From contig NC_088316.1 in the NCBI RefSeq assembly GCF_910592395.1, positions 14,694,001-14,758,000 on the forward strand: a stretch of 64,000 nucleotides of DNA. Reading direction: 5' to 3'. This document shows, one piece after another, positions 11,574-22,510 of this stretch. Position numbers and translations under genes: made by a program. The notes beneath the pieces were generated by a model that saw only the letters and a program-made list of their open reading frames with translations, had not been told where the DNA came from and searched no databases. Every line of letters begins with the position of its first letter. Position 1 is the stretch's first letter. Origin of the DNA: Lineus longissimus. Taxonomy: Eukaryota; Nemertea; Pilidiophora; Heteronemertea; Lineidae.

Positions 11574-13598
11574 TCATCCTCTCACCGCTTTGGCTGCATT
11601 CTTCAGAACAAGAATCTTATGATCAAAAACCCGCCGCTTGCAGCGAAAGGCCCAGCCTAATACAAATGCAATCCTCCGCTCGACAGTCATGGCTATCTCG
11701 AGGCGATGGAGTTTGTGAATGATCGTGCCGTTCTCTGTAATCTCCGAGTGTTTGGTCGACATGACAGCGATCAGGAAATTGATGAGGAGAATGGTCACAA
11801 CAACAATAAAGGCGATGTGAAGGATCTTAATGAGAAATAAGACCTGGATCTCTCGGAATTCCGTCACTTGCACCATGTTTAACATAATGGTGAATGTGCT
11901 GTAGAAACCATTGGCATAGTTTGCGAATTCCATTCTGGAGCAGTCCAATTTCAGAAGCTCTGTAAAGATCAGTGCGAATGAAAGGAATATAAGCAAGAAA
12001 ACAGCAGAGAACTGGGCTAGAGCCATCATCATGCGCTGGAAACCGATCACAAACATTCCCAAGCCAGGGAGACATTGCATGAAGTAGAGCAAGCTCCAAA
12101 TAGTCATCACTTTGGCTACGCCGTATGATGTGACCGCGAATCGGACGAGACCCGAGGAGTATGCGGAAGGGTTCTCTGCAGTTGGTGAAGAAGATAGGAT
12201 GTTCATGCCAATTGCGAAGAAGATCATGTACCCAACACTGAACAGGAAAAAGGCAGCCCTGAAAAATGCCGAACTAATAGCATGACTTTTCTTCCCTGCG
12301 AGTTTTTTAAATTTTCGGTTTCTCCATCTGCGTATCACCACCAAGACCAGCTCAACGGCATCAATGCTGAGGGAGAACGCTCCTATGGCTATTAGTATGC
12401 TTCGCGAATCGTCAACAAAGTCATCACTTTTAGTCCGCGATCTGTACATCTTGAATAAGCCTCTAGTAATGCACACCAATGAAGTATTCTTATTTCGCGG
12501 CAAATTTGGTACAAATGAGTACATCTTTGCAAGAATATCAGCATCGGTTGTTGCGTTTGAGATATAGGTACCAATAATTGCTTTCCTATTGTTGTCGCCG
12601 GTAAGCAATACGTATTCCATTATCCTAAAAAGTACCTCTGAGCCGATCATGTTTATGTACACGAAGATCAAGTAGACGACTCGGTAGAGGAACCAGGCGA
12701 TCACGGCTGGGCGCATCAAGGAGATGACACGGCTCCGCCAGGCATCGATGACTGGCGAGGACATCAGGCCACTCTTTCGGAGCGCGCACATCCTGTCCTC
12801 AGTTACATTAACCAAGTCTCTTAGCGGGGATAATTCCCTCCTTGACCCGGCCATGATGTATTCACTAAAATCATACCTGCACTGTACGACAGGACCGGAC
12901 ACCTCTTCCTGTAACTTGTAGACACCTTTTGTTTCTATGAAGCTATCTACGATTTTAAATTTGCCAAGTTTGGTAGCTAACTCAAGTGGCCTCAGTCCGT
13001 CCTCGTTTTCTGCATGAAGTAATCGTTTCCTTTGGTGTTCTTTTCCATAAAATCGCAAAAGCCTTTGATACAAATCAACATATTCCGTCTCTTCTGCAAA
13101 TTCCATAGAACTCCCAAGAATCAGTGCATGCGCCATGTTGCTATTCCAAACATCCGTCGTCTGCAGAACTTCGTCCCCAAACCCTCGGCACAAGTACTCC
13201 AGGATTTGTTTTGAGCAGAACATGGCTGCCAATGTCGCAGGGTAACAGAAGTAGCACATTTTGAGGAAGCCTTTGTTATAACTATTCTCAAAGCCGTGTT
13301 TGAATTCATCATTTTTTATCAGTAAACTCACAATTCGCTTCTTGTCCACATTCTCAGATAGATTCTCCAGAAGATATTTAAATGAACTGATATCATCTGA
13401 CTGCAGTATTTCCAATAACTCATACTTGCTTTCGCCAGCCAGAATTGGTTGTGGGTTTTGAAGCACGGAGTTCATGGTGGTGAGTGTATCCTGGCACGGT
13501 TGCAGCGAAAGTTCTTCGACATTTTCATTCTCGTACCACATATTCCAGGGCTGAACTTTGTATGAAGAGGCCAGCTCGGGCTGACCCCCGTTCTTCAT
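11574..13598 (-). CDS. TRPV-like ion channel, tandem copy 2 (674 aa)
   Basis: Near-identical paralogue of 3725-5749, with an intact frame and the same start context: acceptor GCAG/GTCAATATG and exon start 13604. The 5' UTR intron is 13605-13948, with donor CAG/GTAAGT. Nine residues differ, numbered from this ATG: S13Y, A217V, Q288R, I291V, A322V, A372T, E393D, A470S and I485V. By eye the coding region has about 10 replacement and 7 silent changes, which suggests at most mild constraint since duplication. The ankyrin-like region, S4-S5 linker, pore (FTIMLNMVQV), S6 and TRP-box are unchanged, so both copies look functional. Its product is expected to do the same job as copy 1, raising dosage or giving separate expression. 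Confidence 0.88.
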   Translation of the reverse strand: MKNGGQPELASSYKVQPWNMWYENENVEELSLQPCQDTLTTMNSVLQNPQPILAGESKYELLEILQSDDISSFKYLLENLSENVDKKRIVSLLIKNDEFKHGFENSYNKGFLKMCYFCYPATLAAMFCSKQILEYLCRGFGDEVLQTTDVWNSNMAHALILGSSMEFAEETEYVDLYQRLLRFYGKEHQRKRLLHAENEDGLRPLELATKLGKFKIVDSFIETKGVYKLQEEVSGPVVQCRYDFSEYIMAGSRRELSPLRDLVNVTEDRMCALRKSGLMSSPVIDAWRSRVISLMRPAVIAWFLYRVVYLIFVYINMIGSEVLFRIMEYVLLTGDNNRKAIIGTYISNATTDADILAKMYSFVPNLPRNKNTSLVCITRGLFKMYRSRTKSDDFVDDSRSILIAIGAFSLSIDAVELVLVVIRRWRNRKFKKLAGKKSHAISSAFFRAAFFLFSVGYMIFFAIGMNILSSSPTAENPSAYSSGLVRFAVTSYGVAKVMTIWSLLYFMQCLPGLGMFVIGFQRMMMALAQFSAVFLLIFLSFALIFTELLKLDCSRMEFANYANGFYSTFTIMLNMVQVTEFREIQVLFLIKILHIAFIVVVTILLINFLIAVMSTKHSEITENGTIIHKLHRLEIAMTVERRIAFVLGWAFRCKRRVFDHKILVLKNAAKAVRG

Positions 13599-13949
13599 AT
13601 TGACCTGCAATGAGTGAATTTGTTAAATTGTGTACCGCTTTTGTCAATAAAGCCTCTGACAAATAGAAATTGATATTCCGATTTACCAGATGACGTGTGT
13701 GAGCATAAATGTTGCACGCGGTGTCTGCGGACTATTTGGTTTTCCTCCTCGAAGTTGACAGTACGTTGCCAGGGGCGATGCAAACAGACAATGTGACTAA
13801 AAGCGCTTGTAGGAAGCAGGTATCACACCAGTATACAGTTCTAAATCAGAGCACTGGAAATGCACTTTTAGGTATTTGCAGGAAATTTCTGAGAATATCT
13901 TATGAAATTTTTTATGAATATCTAATCAGAAATGGATGACAAACTTACC

Positions 13950-15348
13950 TGCACTTGAAAACGACTATTTTGTGATGATTTCCTCTGGCTGATCCGACAT
14001 TACAACCCTGCTCATGACTCCTCAGTCATTGTTATCATCCGTGAAAGCCCAACCGGATGCTAATTCTATTTGGGAAGTCTTTGTCATGCAGAACTGTAAC
14101 ATTTGGTTAGCCTGACAGTTGCCACAGTTTTAGAATGTTTAGTAAATATACCAAACCAAAAACATTATCTAGACATTGGTTTATAATGTGAAATCAAATT
14201 GCTCTCGAATAGTATAGTCATGGTCATACTGCTTATAAAGGAATGTCGATAATTTAAAAGAAAAATGTATCATGGATGGCCGGCACCGTGGAATGGCACT
14301 TAACAAATTGGAGAGAGAATTTAGGCGAACAAAGGTAGCCGATGTTGCATTTGATCTATGACGTTAATGACATCGTGCAATTTATGAGACACTAGGCCGA
14401 CACGATTTTTAAAAACGTTCACATAATTTGTCAACAGACGCGACAGTGGATCCATATTCATGACAAACTTTGCCACAATTTCCCCACTGTGTCATTGTAT
14501 TTTTTTTTGTTATTAATTTTAATTCCGAATTTATGAATACATGCGCGACGAGATGTACATTAAATAGAGATTTGCATCCATAACTCCAGAAATTGAGGAT
14601 GCTACTGCAAAAAAGTACCAAGCGTAATTTTTTGCATTCTGAACAAAGAATAGGCAAAATCCACAGCGAGGTTAATGGACAATGCATTACTTCCTGCAGG
14701 GCCATGCACTGGCGGCGCAAGAAGGAGTATTTGGCTCCTGGCAACGCGTCTAACGCGCAGGTTATCCCTTCAAACGGCTGACCCTGATATGTGCTTTTGC
14801 GAAATGATTTAAACAAGGGTGTAAACAAATCTACATGTTTGCACTGACAGTTATTTGTTCCGGAATTCTGATTCGCCATGACATGCAGTTTTGCGATGGC
14901 ATTTAATTCGTTTATAGCGCCTTTGATAACAACACAAAAATGGAATGTAAATGACCAGTGTGTAGTCATGATGCAGTGAGATATATTACAAAGACTTTTT
15001 GAAGCCACTGGGGAGAATCTTAAAAGAAAAAAGACATAATGAAGTCCAATCGTTCTAAACTCATTTTTATTTGGCACTTAATTCGATTGCATCGCCTTTT
15101 AAGTCAATACATGATGAAACTACATCCCGAAAGTAGCTAAAAAGTTCATGTAATTTGTATTAGACTTGCAAATAATGGCTTCGTCGGTAGGGTACAAAGA
15201 CTTTGATGAAACCATTGGGACCGACAAAACTAGGAATCAATGTTGGCGCCAGGGTGAAATTTCACCAAATGTCTACTCGAATGCAACATTTATGTCATTA
15301 ACACGAAAATAAAATTGGTACTTCGATACACGTCGAAAGATTTTTTAC
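13950..15348. other. 5' flank of TRPV-like gene, unit 2
   Basis: Presumed promoter side of the second channel copy. Relative to unit 1 it has an extra block of about 35 bp near 14000 and one of about 25 bp near 15105. Apart from the unidentified frame at 14409-15077 I see no coding or named regulatory signal. Confidence 0.3.
14409..15077 (-). other. Unidentified 222-codon open frame upstream of TRPV-like copy 2
   Basis: This is the longest frame in the region apart from the channels. The middle part has several cysteines and a basic stretch. The same DNA in unit 1 is interrupted by length changes in homopolymer runs, leaving 92 codons (6721-6999). It lies on the channel's strand, upstream of its 5' UTR exon. 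I recognise no domain. It could be decayed mobile-element sequence or chance. The loss of frame in the sister copy at under 2% divergence argues against a maintained gene. Confidence 0.2.
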
Positions 15349-17628
15349 CAGGGGAATGCACACCGCACTTTGATTGTAATTATGACTATACGAATGAATC
15401 CGAGATGCTTAAGTTATCAAGTTTCTCAGCTTTGTTTCGTTATAAGGAGATCAAAGTTAGTCCCTCAATTATTTATGGCCGATTGGCGCGTTTAACTGTC
15501 TTACCAGCTACTAGTAGTAGACAATTGGCTCCGATCTCGCATCAGTCGTTTAAACCCGAATTATACCAAGAAACCCTCAACAAATCTTCATTTACATGTG
15601 CAGCATCACAAATTGACATTAAGTTAGATAAGAAGTTTGATACCCATTCATTTATTTCACTAATCCGTACTGCATAATTGATGCCAATGGTGTAAGAGTG
15701 ATGGGGCTCCATGTCAAAGGACTTATTGTGTCGTTGAGGGGTAGATAATTCAGCAGAGTAAGTTATACCCGTGACCTGACTGCCCAAAGAAGCCCACACA
15801 ATGGCCGAAACTGTCCTTGTAGCAGAGAAATCGGAATAAAAGTTAAGAAAATACAACAACTACCCCGATTTTAAAACACCAGAGCCATGGCAGAGTAGGC
15901 TCCTGTTTCTTCTCTGTTCAGAGCTCTAATCACAATCTACACAAATCTAAAGGATGCCGTTTTTAAAGGAAACCTATAGCGAGACGCTGATAAAATGATC
16001 CCTTTAATCGGCATGTGAAGGCACAATGATCAGACAGGCCTCCTACTTCAGCCATCAGAGAGAAAAAAGCAAGATATACAGATACACCGGTGGAAAGTAT
16101 AGCCTGCATAGTAACCTCCATATACATAATATGCACTGTACCTGCGACAAAAATCCAATATGGTTATGATGCCGGCTCTGATGATTACAGAATGATGATG
16201 ATAGGTTATGAATGGGAATGAGCAAGTGTCCGGAATATTTCTTATGGATGGTTGACACGTCTCATTATGTTCCTTTTTTAAATGCTTGCATGTAGTTTTT
16301 CTTCTTGCAACCAGGCAGACGCTTTTTTCACCGAACGAAAAACAACAAAAAGGTCGACAGCGCAACAAGATGATAACGAATTAAGTGACGAAGAAATCAT
16401 TGTTTATACCAGACGGCTTGCCAGAATCTGTCAAAGGAACCAGCCAAGAAGAAGCATAAAGAATGTCAATTGCATAAGGGAGTCCGCAGTTCATTAGCCA
16501 GAGAGAAATGGATGTCTCCGCGACTGAGCCCGATATGACCATTTAGTTCAGATGGCGCTAAATGATTCGCCCCTTGGCAGATTAATAGAACATGAGGACA
16601 GATTGTCTTGAGAGCTAGCGATTTAGACAAAATGGATTGCGAGGTTGATATAAAATATATGTTTTTGGAAAGCGCCGACTTCTGGACTAACCGAGAACTA
16701 ACTTGCAGCACAACCTCCTGCATTGCCGATGTGGGATGTATCTCAATTGCTTTGTACCTCTTATCGACAGTTATGGCAGTTTGAGAGGATATAGGTCTCA
16801 GCTTAATAATCATTCTCTTAAACCTGCATGGTTTTCGATATGATATCACAACGGCACGAAATGCGTTCTTTATTGAAACATCCTGATAATTTTTGATTTA
16901 ATTCAACGTACATGAAACTACATAGGCGCCTCGGGCTAATAACTCCACTTCCTCTCAGCTTCTGGCCAGTGTTGGATCCTTCGTGCTAGATACCATACAA
17001 CATGTACAAGGAACTGCTTAGATGTAAGTAACGTCACTCTCCTATCAGCATCCAGCCGGTGTTGTCATACCTCAGTTCAACCTCAACACATGCCAATGAC
17101 AAAAATGACAGAAAATAAAGTGACAAAGCATGTGACCTAGTTTATTAAATCAAGGTACGTGAACATGATTGTAGACTGTAGTCGCCATGATTTTTCTGCG
17201 TTACAGAGTTATAAAAGCGTTCCGTCTAGGAATTTTTTCATTCTATGGAATACAATTTCCGGTTTTCATTTTAAATATTTCCGGTGTCTTCGATATTTAA
17301 GTCGCTGAAAAGAGCAAATTAATCACATGAATCGTATGTCATTATCAGTTACAGAAACGTCTACTTTTTTTAAAATTCACCAAAGTCATTCGTAATTTTG
17401 AACGTGCTTCATGTACGTGTACGTGTACATCAACCGGGAACCTGCACAACAAACCAATCATATCAAATCAAATTTGGGGGTTCAAGAATGTGGATTACAG
17501 AAAAATATCGGATATCTAAGCGGCTGTAAAGAATTGAATTGATCTCGAGAATCGTTAATCAATCAATGCACTATTCTATCGTCACAGAAATACCGTGACT
17601 GTTAATGCTTGCGCGTGCTGAAATGATG

Positions 17629-18983
17629 TCATTTGCAGGAGCCAATCAGATAGCTCAGGTTGAGTGGGGTCATGAGGTTTGATTGTGTATCCAGGTTGAT
17701 GCAGTGATCATCCCTTGTACAGTGGAGAATGAGCTCTGGATGTGCAGTAGAACCTCCAGAGCGACGCAATGAAAATTATATGAAATCACGTCCAGAGTAT
17801 GCCATTTCGATAATGACTATACCTACCCTTTCTGAACTGATTGTAGGCCGGATTATCCGTATACAGCAGCTCATGGTCCAAACAGTTTTTCGATTTTAAC
17901 CAGCATTCGTTTTTTCTCCATTGGAAAGACCTGCACCTACTCATTGCTGAACACTTAAATCCACAATCCGCCAAAGATATGTAAGTCTGGTGGTCGATGT
18001 TGAAGTCTGTGTAGGTGTTCGGGCAATCGCCAAACGAATGGACGAAGTTCTTTGAGACGCTGAAAGCAGGGAAATATATATTTGACGGCATCTGAACCTT
18101 CTGTATCAGCGAGGTCGCAGCGTCTTCAGTTCATGTTTGGGGAGCCGAGTACTCCGTGGGTGAAGGACCGAGAAAGTGAAGGTGCCATACTTTGTCTAAT
18201 TGTCTCTCTATCACCTTGTCGAACTGTAAAACATTTCATAAAGGAGTTATGTTGTTAAGCGGCGCGCTTGTAGTACAATATTGATTCTGATAATTGCTTT
18301 GAATATGATGGCTCAAATAAGATAAAGGTGTCGTTAACAGAATCACGTGTGTCTTCATGTTAATCTTTAATTTCATTAACATATTTGATGTAATAAACTT
18401 ACTCTGCGCTTGCTTTAGTAAGCTGATCTGTAAATATTCAATAAATGCTGTTTTAATGAAAAGCATAATTAAGTGTATAAAAATACTGATTCAGGACTTC
18501 TTGTTGCACACTTGCGCTGTTCGCCGCTGCTCTTCCCTTGCCTCTCAATTTCCATCTTGCGCCAACGGGCCGTGAAGTGTAGGGAGCCTTTCATGAGTTT
18601 CTGTAGGCAGCCAGACGGGATATCAATTTTATGAAAATCAGCTGAATTATTGGTACAATGTAGAATCCTCTACTATCATATTCAACCCCAAGTTAACTGA
18701 GCCAACGAAACTTACCCACTTGTGCGATAAGGTCCTTCACGATATCTTTCAAACTGACTATTGTCATGGCTGTAGCCTCCGCTTCGTCCTTCAATTCTCC
18801 AACCTTGACATCCAGATTGACTACAGCCGAAGACACCTCGCCCTTTAAACTTGTGACAATTGCTTGAGTAGATGGACAGAAATATTTGATCATTTCCACC
18901 GTGTTCCCAGTATCACTCGTGTGTCCGAGTGTAAAAAGGACCAAGAGCAGCAGGATTGCTGATGACTTCATCTCGTAATGCAT
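17629..18983 (-). CDS. Small secreted coiled-coil and PAN/apple-like protein (225 aa)
   Basis: Four exons fit in phase: 18720-18983, 18191-18223, 17827-18100 and 17629-17735. Exon 1 gives a signal peptide (MKSSAILLLLVLFTLG from the second Met at 18971) and the start of a helical stretch. Exons 1-2 form a heptad-like coiled coil, with LKDIVKDLIAQ joined to FDKVIERQLDK. Exon 3 encodes a PAN/apple-like fold: a spaced cysteine pattern with YTDF, ADCGFKCSAMSRC, FQW and CWLKSKNC. Exon 4 adds CTRDDHC and ends GSCK. It is probably an extracellular binding protein that oligomerises through the coil. The donor of exon 1 is uncertain: CAA/GTGGGT keeps frame with exon 2, whereas the stronger G/GTAAGT four bases further on does not. 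Exon 4 straddles the duplication edge at 17705. Confidence 0.75.
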
Positions 18984-20351
18984 CGTTTAGAACTTCTCAA
19001 TACGTACAAAAATTTGTTTTGATTCGAGAATTTGCTGATCGTGTGAGCAGCCGTGTTTAAATAAAGTGTTTATCGGTACTCTCTCTCGAACTATAAAGAT
19101 AAGGTTATCAAAAAAGCTGGCATCTCCCATCCCATTTATCTCGACTAACCAACAAAAGAAGAATCATTCACCAGTACTAAAGTCGGTCATGTAACTACGG
19201 GTTTTTTAAGAACTAAATATCCTCGTCAATTTGGGCCACTGTGCAAAGCCTAGCTTGCCTAACTGGTGTAGGATGGTTAACTCTATAGATATTCATCAAG
19301 TCATAGCTGTATGCTAGACACTTTCCGTTATAATTCAAATAACACGAAATTTCAAAAACATATATTTGTACAAACTGAACTGCTCAACACATTACCCCCA
19401 ACAATAGATGACTGGTTTCTAATCCCACGGGATGGCACACGTGTACATGTATATACCATGTTCAGATACAATGTTTGCCAATGTTTGAGTGAAAAAACAC
19501 AACAAACGGTAGGTAACGTCCGTGTACACACTGACATCAAAACGCAGCCAGCATACAGACTCTGACATACAGACATACAGACGAATATCATGAGATTTCC
19601 CCTGTGACCAACAAAACGACTATTCCATTGACGTAATGTCGGCATATGGTTAGATAAGCCTTTTCTTCTGTTTGCTCAAAATGATGTTTGTCTGGCGAAG
19701 GTAAATACGCCTCAACTAAACTAAGGTAGGTGTGACAGACCAACATCTCTTCTACATTCGAGTAATTGGTTTCCCCCACCCCATTTGCTGCCAAACTGTT
19801 TTATGTTTTTGCAACATTGGCAAAGTATCGGAGGGGGTCCTTGGTTACCCGCGAATCCATGTAAACGCATAATATTTGGACGGTTCATTGATTCATTTAC
19901 AGAGTAAGCTAAACTGCTGGTTACTTTCTGTTCAAGTTGGGTATCTAGAGGGTATATTTGAAATATTTGATCATGTATCGAAAGCCATCAAATTCCAAAA
20001 AAACTGTCACTCTTGCATATCGTTCTGGAACAAATAATCAGATTTCATAACTCCAACTTTGACTTGTTGGGGTTGCACAAATATATTTAGCTATAAATAT
20101 GTTGTTGCGCATTATTTACTTGGGTTTATTGAGAGTATAAAGATCCATTTTGTTCCATAATGCTTTTAGTCAAAAATCTGACAGAGCCTCAGGACAAAGT
20201 GTTTCTGCATCCTTTCCCCAAGTACCCAATGTAAGTGACACAGATTATGACGTGGATAATAGATGCTGCTGCTTATTAGTGAAGCCATACCGACTACATT
20301 AACGCTAATTTCAACCGTTGTTGTCTGAGGGAAGTGATCGGCAAACCAGTG
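18984..20351. other. Intergenic, between divergent PAN-like and TRPV-like genes
   Basis: This holds the promoters of the two flanking genes, which point away from each other. I see a short imperfect run of CATACAGA units near 19553-19582 and no coding exon I can support. A possible acceptor (GTTGTTGTCTGAG) at about 20328 suggests that the TRPV-like gene to the right also begins with an upstream 5' UTR exon somewhere here. Confidence 0.4.
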
Positions 20352-22061
20352 ATGCACCACAACAATCAGGTAATGCCAACAGTCGAGGTGGTTTCGTTCA
20401 CCCGCTGCGGGGTAACCGATTCGCAATCCGAATTCCTAGCAGCTCTACAGCGCTGCGACAAGAAAGCGCTGGAGCTCTTTCTCTCCGATATACCACAGGA
20501 CGAATTGGTTACATTTGTCAACCAACCGATTTGTAGTAATGCGGAATGCCCGGAACCCAATGTATTCGGAGGTCATATGAATTTCACGCTACCCATTTTC
20601 CTGGCGTGCTCTTTCGGCTCGGTTGAAACTGTGGAACTCTTGTGCAATGCAGGCGCGGATATCTACGGTGTGGACAGTGGGAACGTCCCGCTCATTCAGG
20701 CATTGTGTTGGACCTCCGCTTACAAACCAGACTTGGAAGAAAAGCTGTGTTCTGTCTTTAGGGCAATTATGGTCCATGCTGCAACTGTGAAGATGCGCAC
20801 CTTGTTGCTTTTGACTCTGGATTCCGATGGTTACAGGCCAATTGAACTAGCAAGCCGAGTCGGGGCGTATCTACTCCTTGCTGCGATCGTGGACGTACCA
20901 GGCGTGTATAAGATCATCTCGGAAGAGACCCCTACGTTCAGGACTGTAACCTATGACGTGTCGGAGTACGAAGCCGAGGGACCCATACAACGACACCGGA
21001 CGTCCCCTCTCAACCTCCTAATATATCTGACCAATAAAGATCTAGAAAAACCCGGTAGCAGGAAGATATTTGAACATCCACTATTTCGCAATTGGATCAG
21101 CTTAAAAATGCGACGGGAGATTCCAGGATTAGTGATCTCGTTTTTTTGGTATTTTAACTTCATTGTAATGTTTACGATAACGGACGACACTGGTTACAGG
21201 GATAATACCAACTGCACTTGGAACGGAGAACAGAAGCATACCTACAGGATGCTTCCAGATAACAGCCGAGTTGTTATCTTCAATTTTTTAGTAGGTGTAA
21301 ACGTATTGGTAACAGTCGCGGAGATGGTTATATTCTCAATAGAAATCGCTAAAACTAAACCCCAATGCCGTCCACTGGACGTTACAAGAGGAAAATCACC
21401 AGTGAGCGTCTCCTTTGGTGTGACATACACATTATACGTCCTGTTCCAACTCATCTACTTTATACTGACTCTTAGCGATGCTGGCGAAGATAACAGCACC
21501 ATGGCAGAAGCAAGGCTGGTCCTACGCGTCAGTATTGTCTTATTCGCCTTCACCATGCTTCTCTACTACGTCCAGTTCCTGCCAGTAATAGGCCACTACG
21601 TCATAGGATTCTTCAGCTGTGTATCCACGTTCATGTACTTCGCTGTAATCTACATGATCGTGTTTTTGTCCTATGCGGAAGGATTCCGGGTCGTGGCGAT
21701 CTACTATTGTGTGGATAGTATAGGATATGACACGGAAGCGTACTACTCCACCTTCCTCGTGATGCTAAATATGATAGATTTCAAATCTCTGTTTAGTAAA
21801 GTACCGATTTCTGTCATATTTCTCCATGTTAGTGCAATAATTTGTCTCGTGTTCCTCATGCTGAATTATATCATCGCCATTTTGAGTGAAAATATCTCAA
21901 ATCTCGCGAGGTACAGCGGTATTATTCGTCAACTCGTGAGATTAGCCGGGATCTTGGATATGGAGTATTTGAGGCGTACGGTCGTTCGTATTGTAAAGTG
22001 TGGCCGCAAGTGTCGGAATCCGCCCCGCGTTGTGATACAATACAAGGAGCTAATTTACTGA
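20352..22061 (+). CDS. TRPV-like ion channel, diverged paralogue (569 aa)
   Basis: This is a single-exon relative of the two tandem channels, on the opposite strand. The order is the same. An ankyrin-like region contains NAGADIYGVDSGNVPLIQAL and SDGYRPIELASRVG, followed by the pre-S1 motif YDVSEYEAEG. Six membrane helices follow (S1 near 260-277, S6 near 490-512), with the pore YYSTFLVMLNMIDF near 464-477 and TRP-box-like IIRQLVRLAGILDME after S6. The S1-S2 loop has an NCT sequon and several charged residues. It is about 100 residues shorter at the N-terminus than the tandem pair. The frame is open upstream but without ATG. ATG 20352 is the first in frame; ATG 20373 is an alternative. The stop at 22061 lies 449 bp from the stop of the convergent channel gene. 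An ATTAAA at 22407-22412 could be its poly(A) signal. Confidence 0.88.
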   Translation: MHHNNQVMPTVEVVSFTRCGVTDSQSEFLAALQRCDKKALELFLSDIPQDELVTFVNQPICSNAECPEPNVFGGHMNFTLPIFLACSFGSVETVELLCNAGADIYGVDSGNVPLIQALCWTSAYKPDLEEKLCSVFRAIMVHAATVKMRTLLLLTLDSDGYRPIELASRVGAYLLLAAIVDVPGVYKIISEETPTFRTVTYDVSEYEAEGPIQRHRTSPLNLLIYLTNKDLEKPGSRKIFEHPLFRNWISLKMRREIPGLVISFFWYFNFIVMFTITDDTGYRDNTNCTWNGEQKHTYRMLPDNSRVVIFNFLVGVNVLVTVAEMVIFSIEIAKTKPQCRPLDVTRGKSPVSVSFGVTYTLYVLFQLIYFILTLSDAGEDNSTMAEARLVLRVSIVLFAFTMLLYYVQFLPVIGHYVIGFFSCVSTFMYFAVIYMIVFLSYAEGFRVVAIYYCVDSIGYDTEAYYSTFLVMLNMIDFKSLFSKVPISVIFLHVSAIICLVFLMLNYIIAILSENISNLARYSGIIRQLVRLAGILDMEYLRRTVVRIVKCGRKCRNPPRVVIQYKELIY

Positions 22062-22510
22062 GAGTAACCACACACCACCTTCTGGGCTACGTCTAGTCTG
22101 GCAGTTCTACCTTGGACGACTGGAAGACAGAGACTGACAGTCTGGAACGCTTCTCAAAAATTCCGAAAGACGAAGAAGAAGCAGAAGTAACATTGTCAAT
22201 TGCTTTTAGCCTCTGTTTAAGGTTGTTGAACAGAAGACTAGTAAGTCTAGGAGGAAACAGAAAAACTTTGATGAATAACAAGTATTTATTTACAAACTAT
22301 TAGCATTTCTTTTGTTTTCCACAAAAAGAAGGATTCGTCAATTAAGTATATATACAAATGTACATGTACATGCATGTTCGATGAGAAAAAAATGTTTTTG
22401 CATATCATTAAAACAGATTACATGATTGTATAATGCACATTTATCAACTATATTTATATTGTGTATACGTAACCCTATACTGGTCTCAGCCAAACATCAA
22501 TTAAATGTTA

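Larger units (their letters stand above)
1..17705. repeat. Tandem segmental duplication, unit about 7.5-7.8 kb
   Basis: The same sequence recurs with matching starts at 1, 7444 and 15349. Copy-specific joins are at 2351/2352 and 10197/10198, and the repeat ends at 17705. Reading the unit from its junction gives complete units 2352-10197 and 10198-17705 plus the tail of an earlier unit at 1-2351, so the array probably continues to the left. Each complete unit holds a palindrome array, a TRPV-like gene and a segment without a clear gene. In the TRPV-like coding sequence I count about 17 nucleotide differences between units, under 1%. Larger differences are a 442-bp block at 9076-9517 present in one copy and several indels of 18-40 bp. 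The amount of divergence argues for real paralogues or two haplotypes, not a simple sequencing repeat. Confidence 0.95.

Noticed and set aside
18707-18719. Stronger donor G/GTAAGT for exon 1 of the PAN-like gene
   Set aside because: It gives phase 1 and leads to an early stop in the next exon; the donor four bases earlier (CAA/GTGGGT) keeps all four exons open.
20334-20351. Upstream extension of the third TRPV-like gene
   Set aside because: The frame is open there but begins at GTG; the first ATG in frame is 20352.
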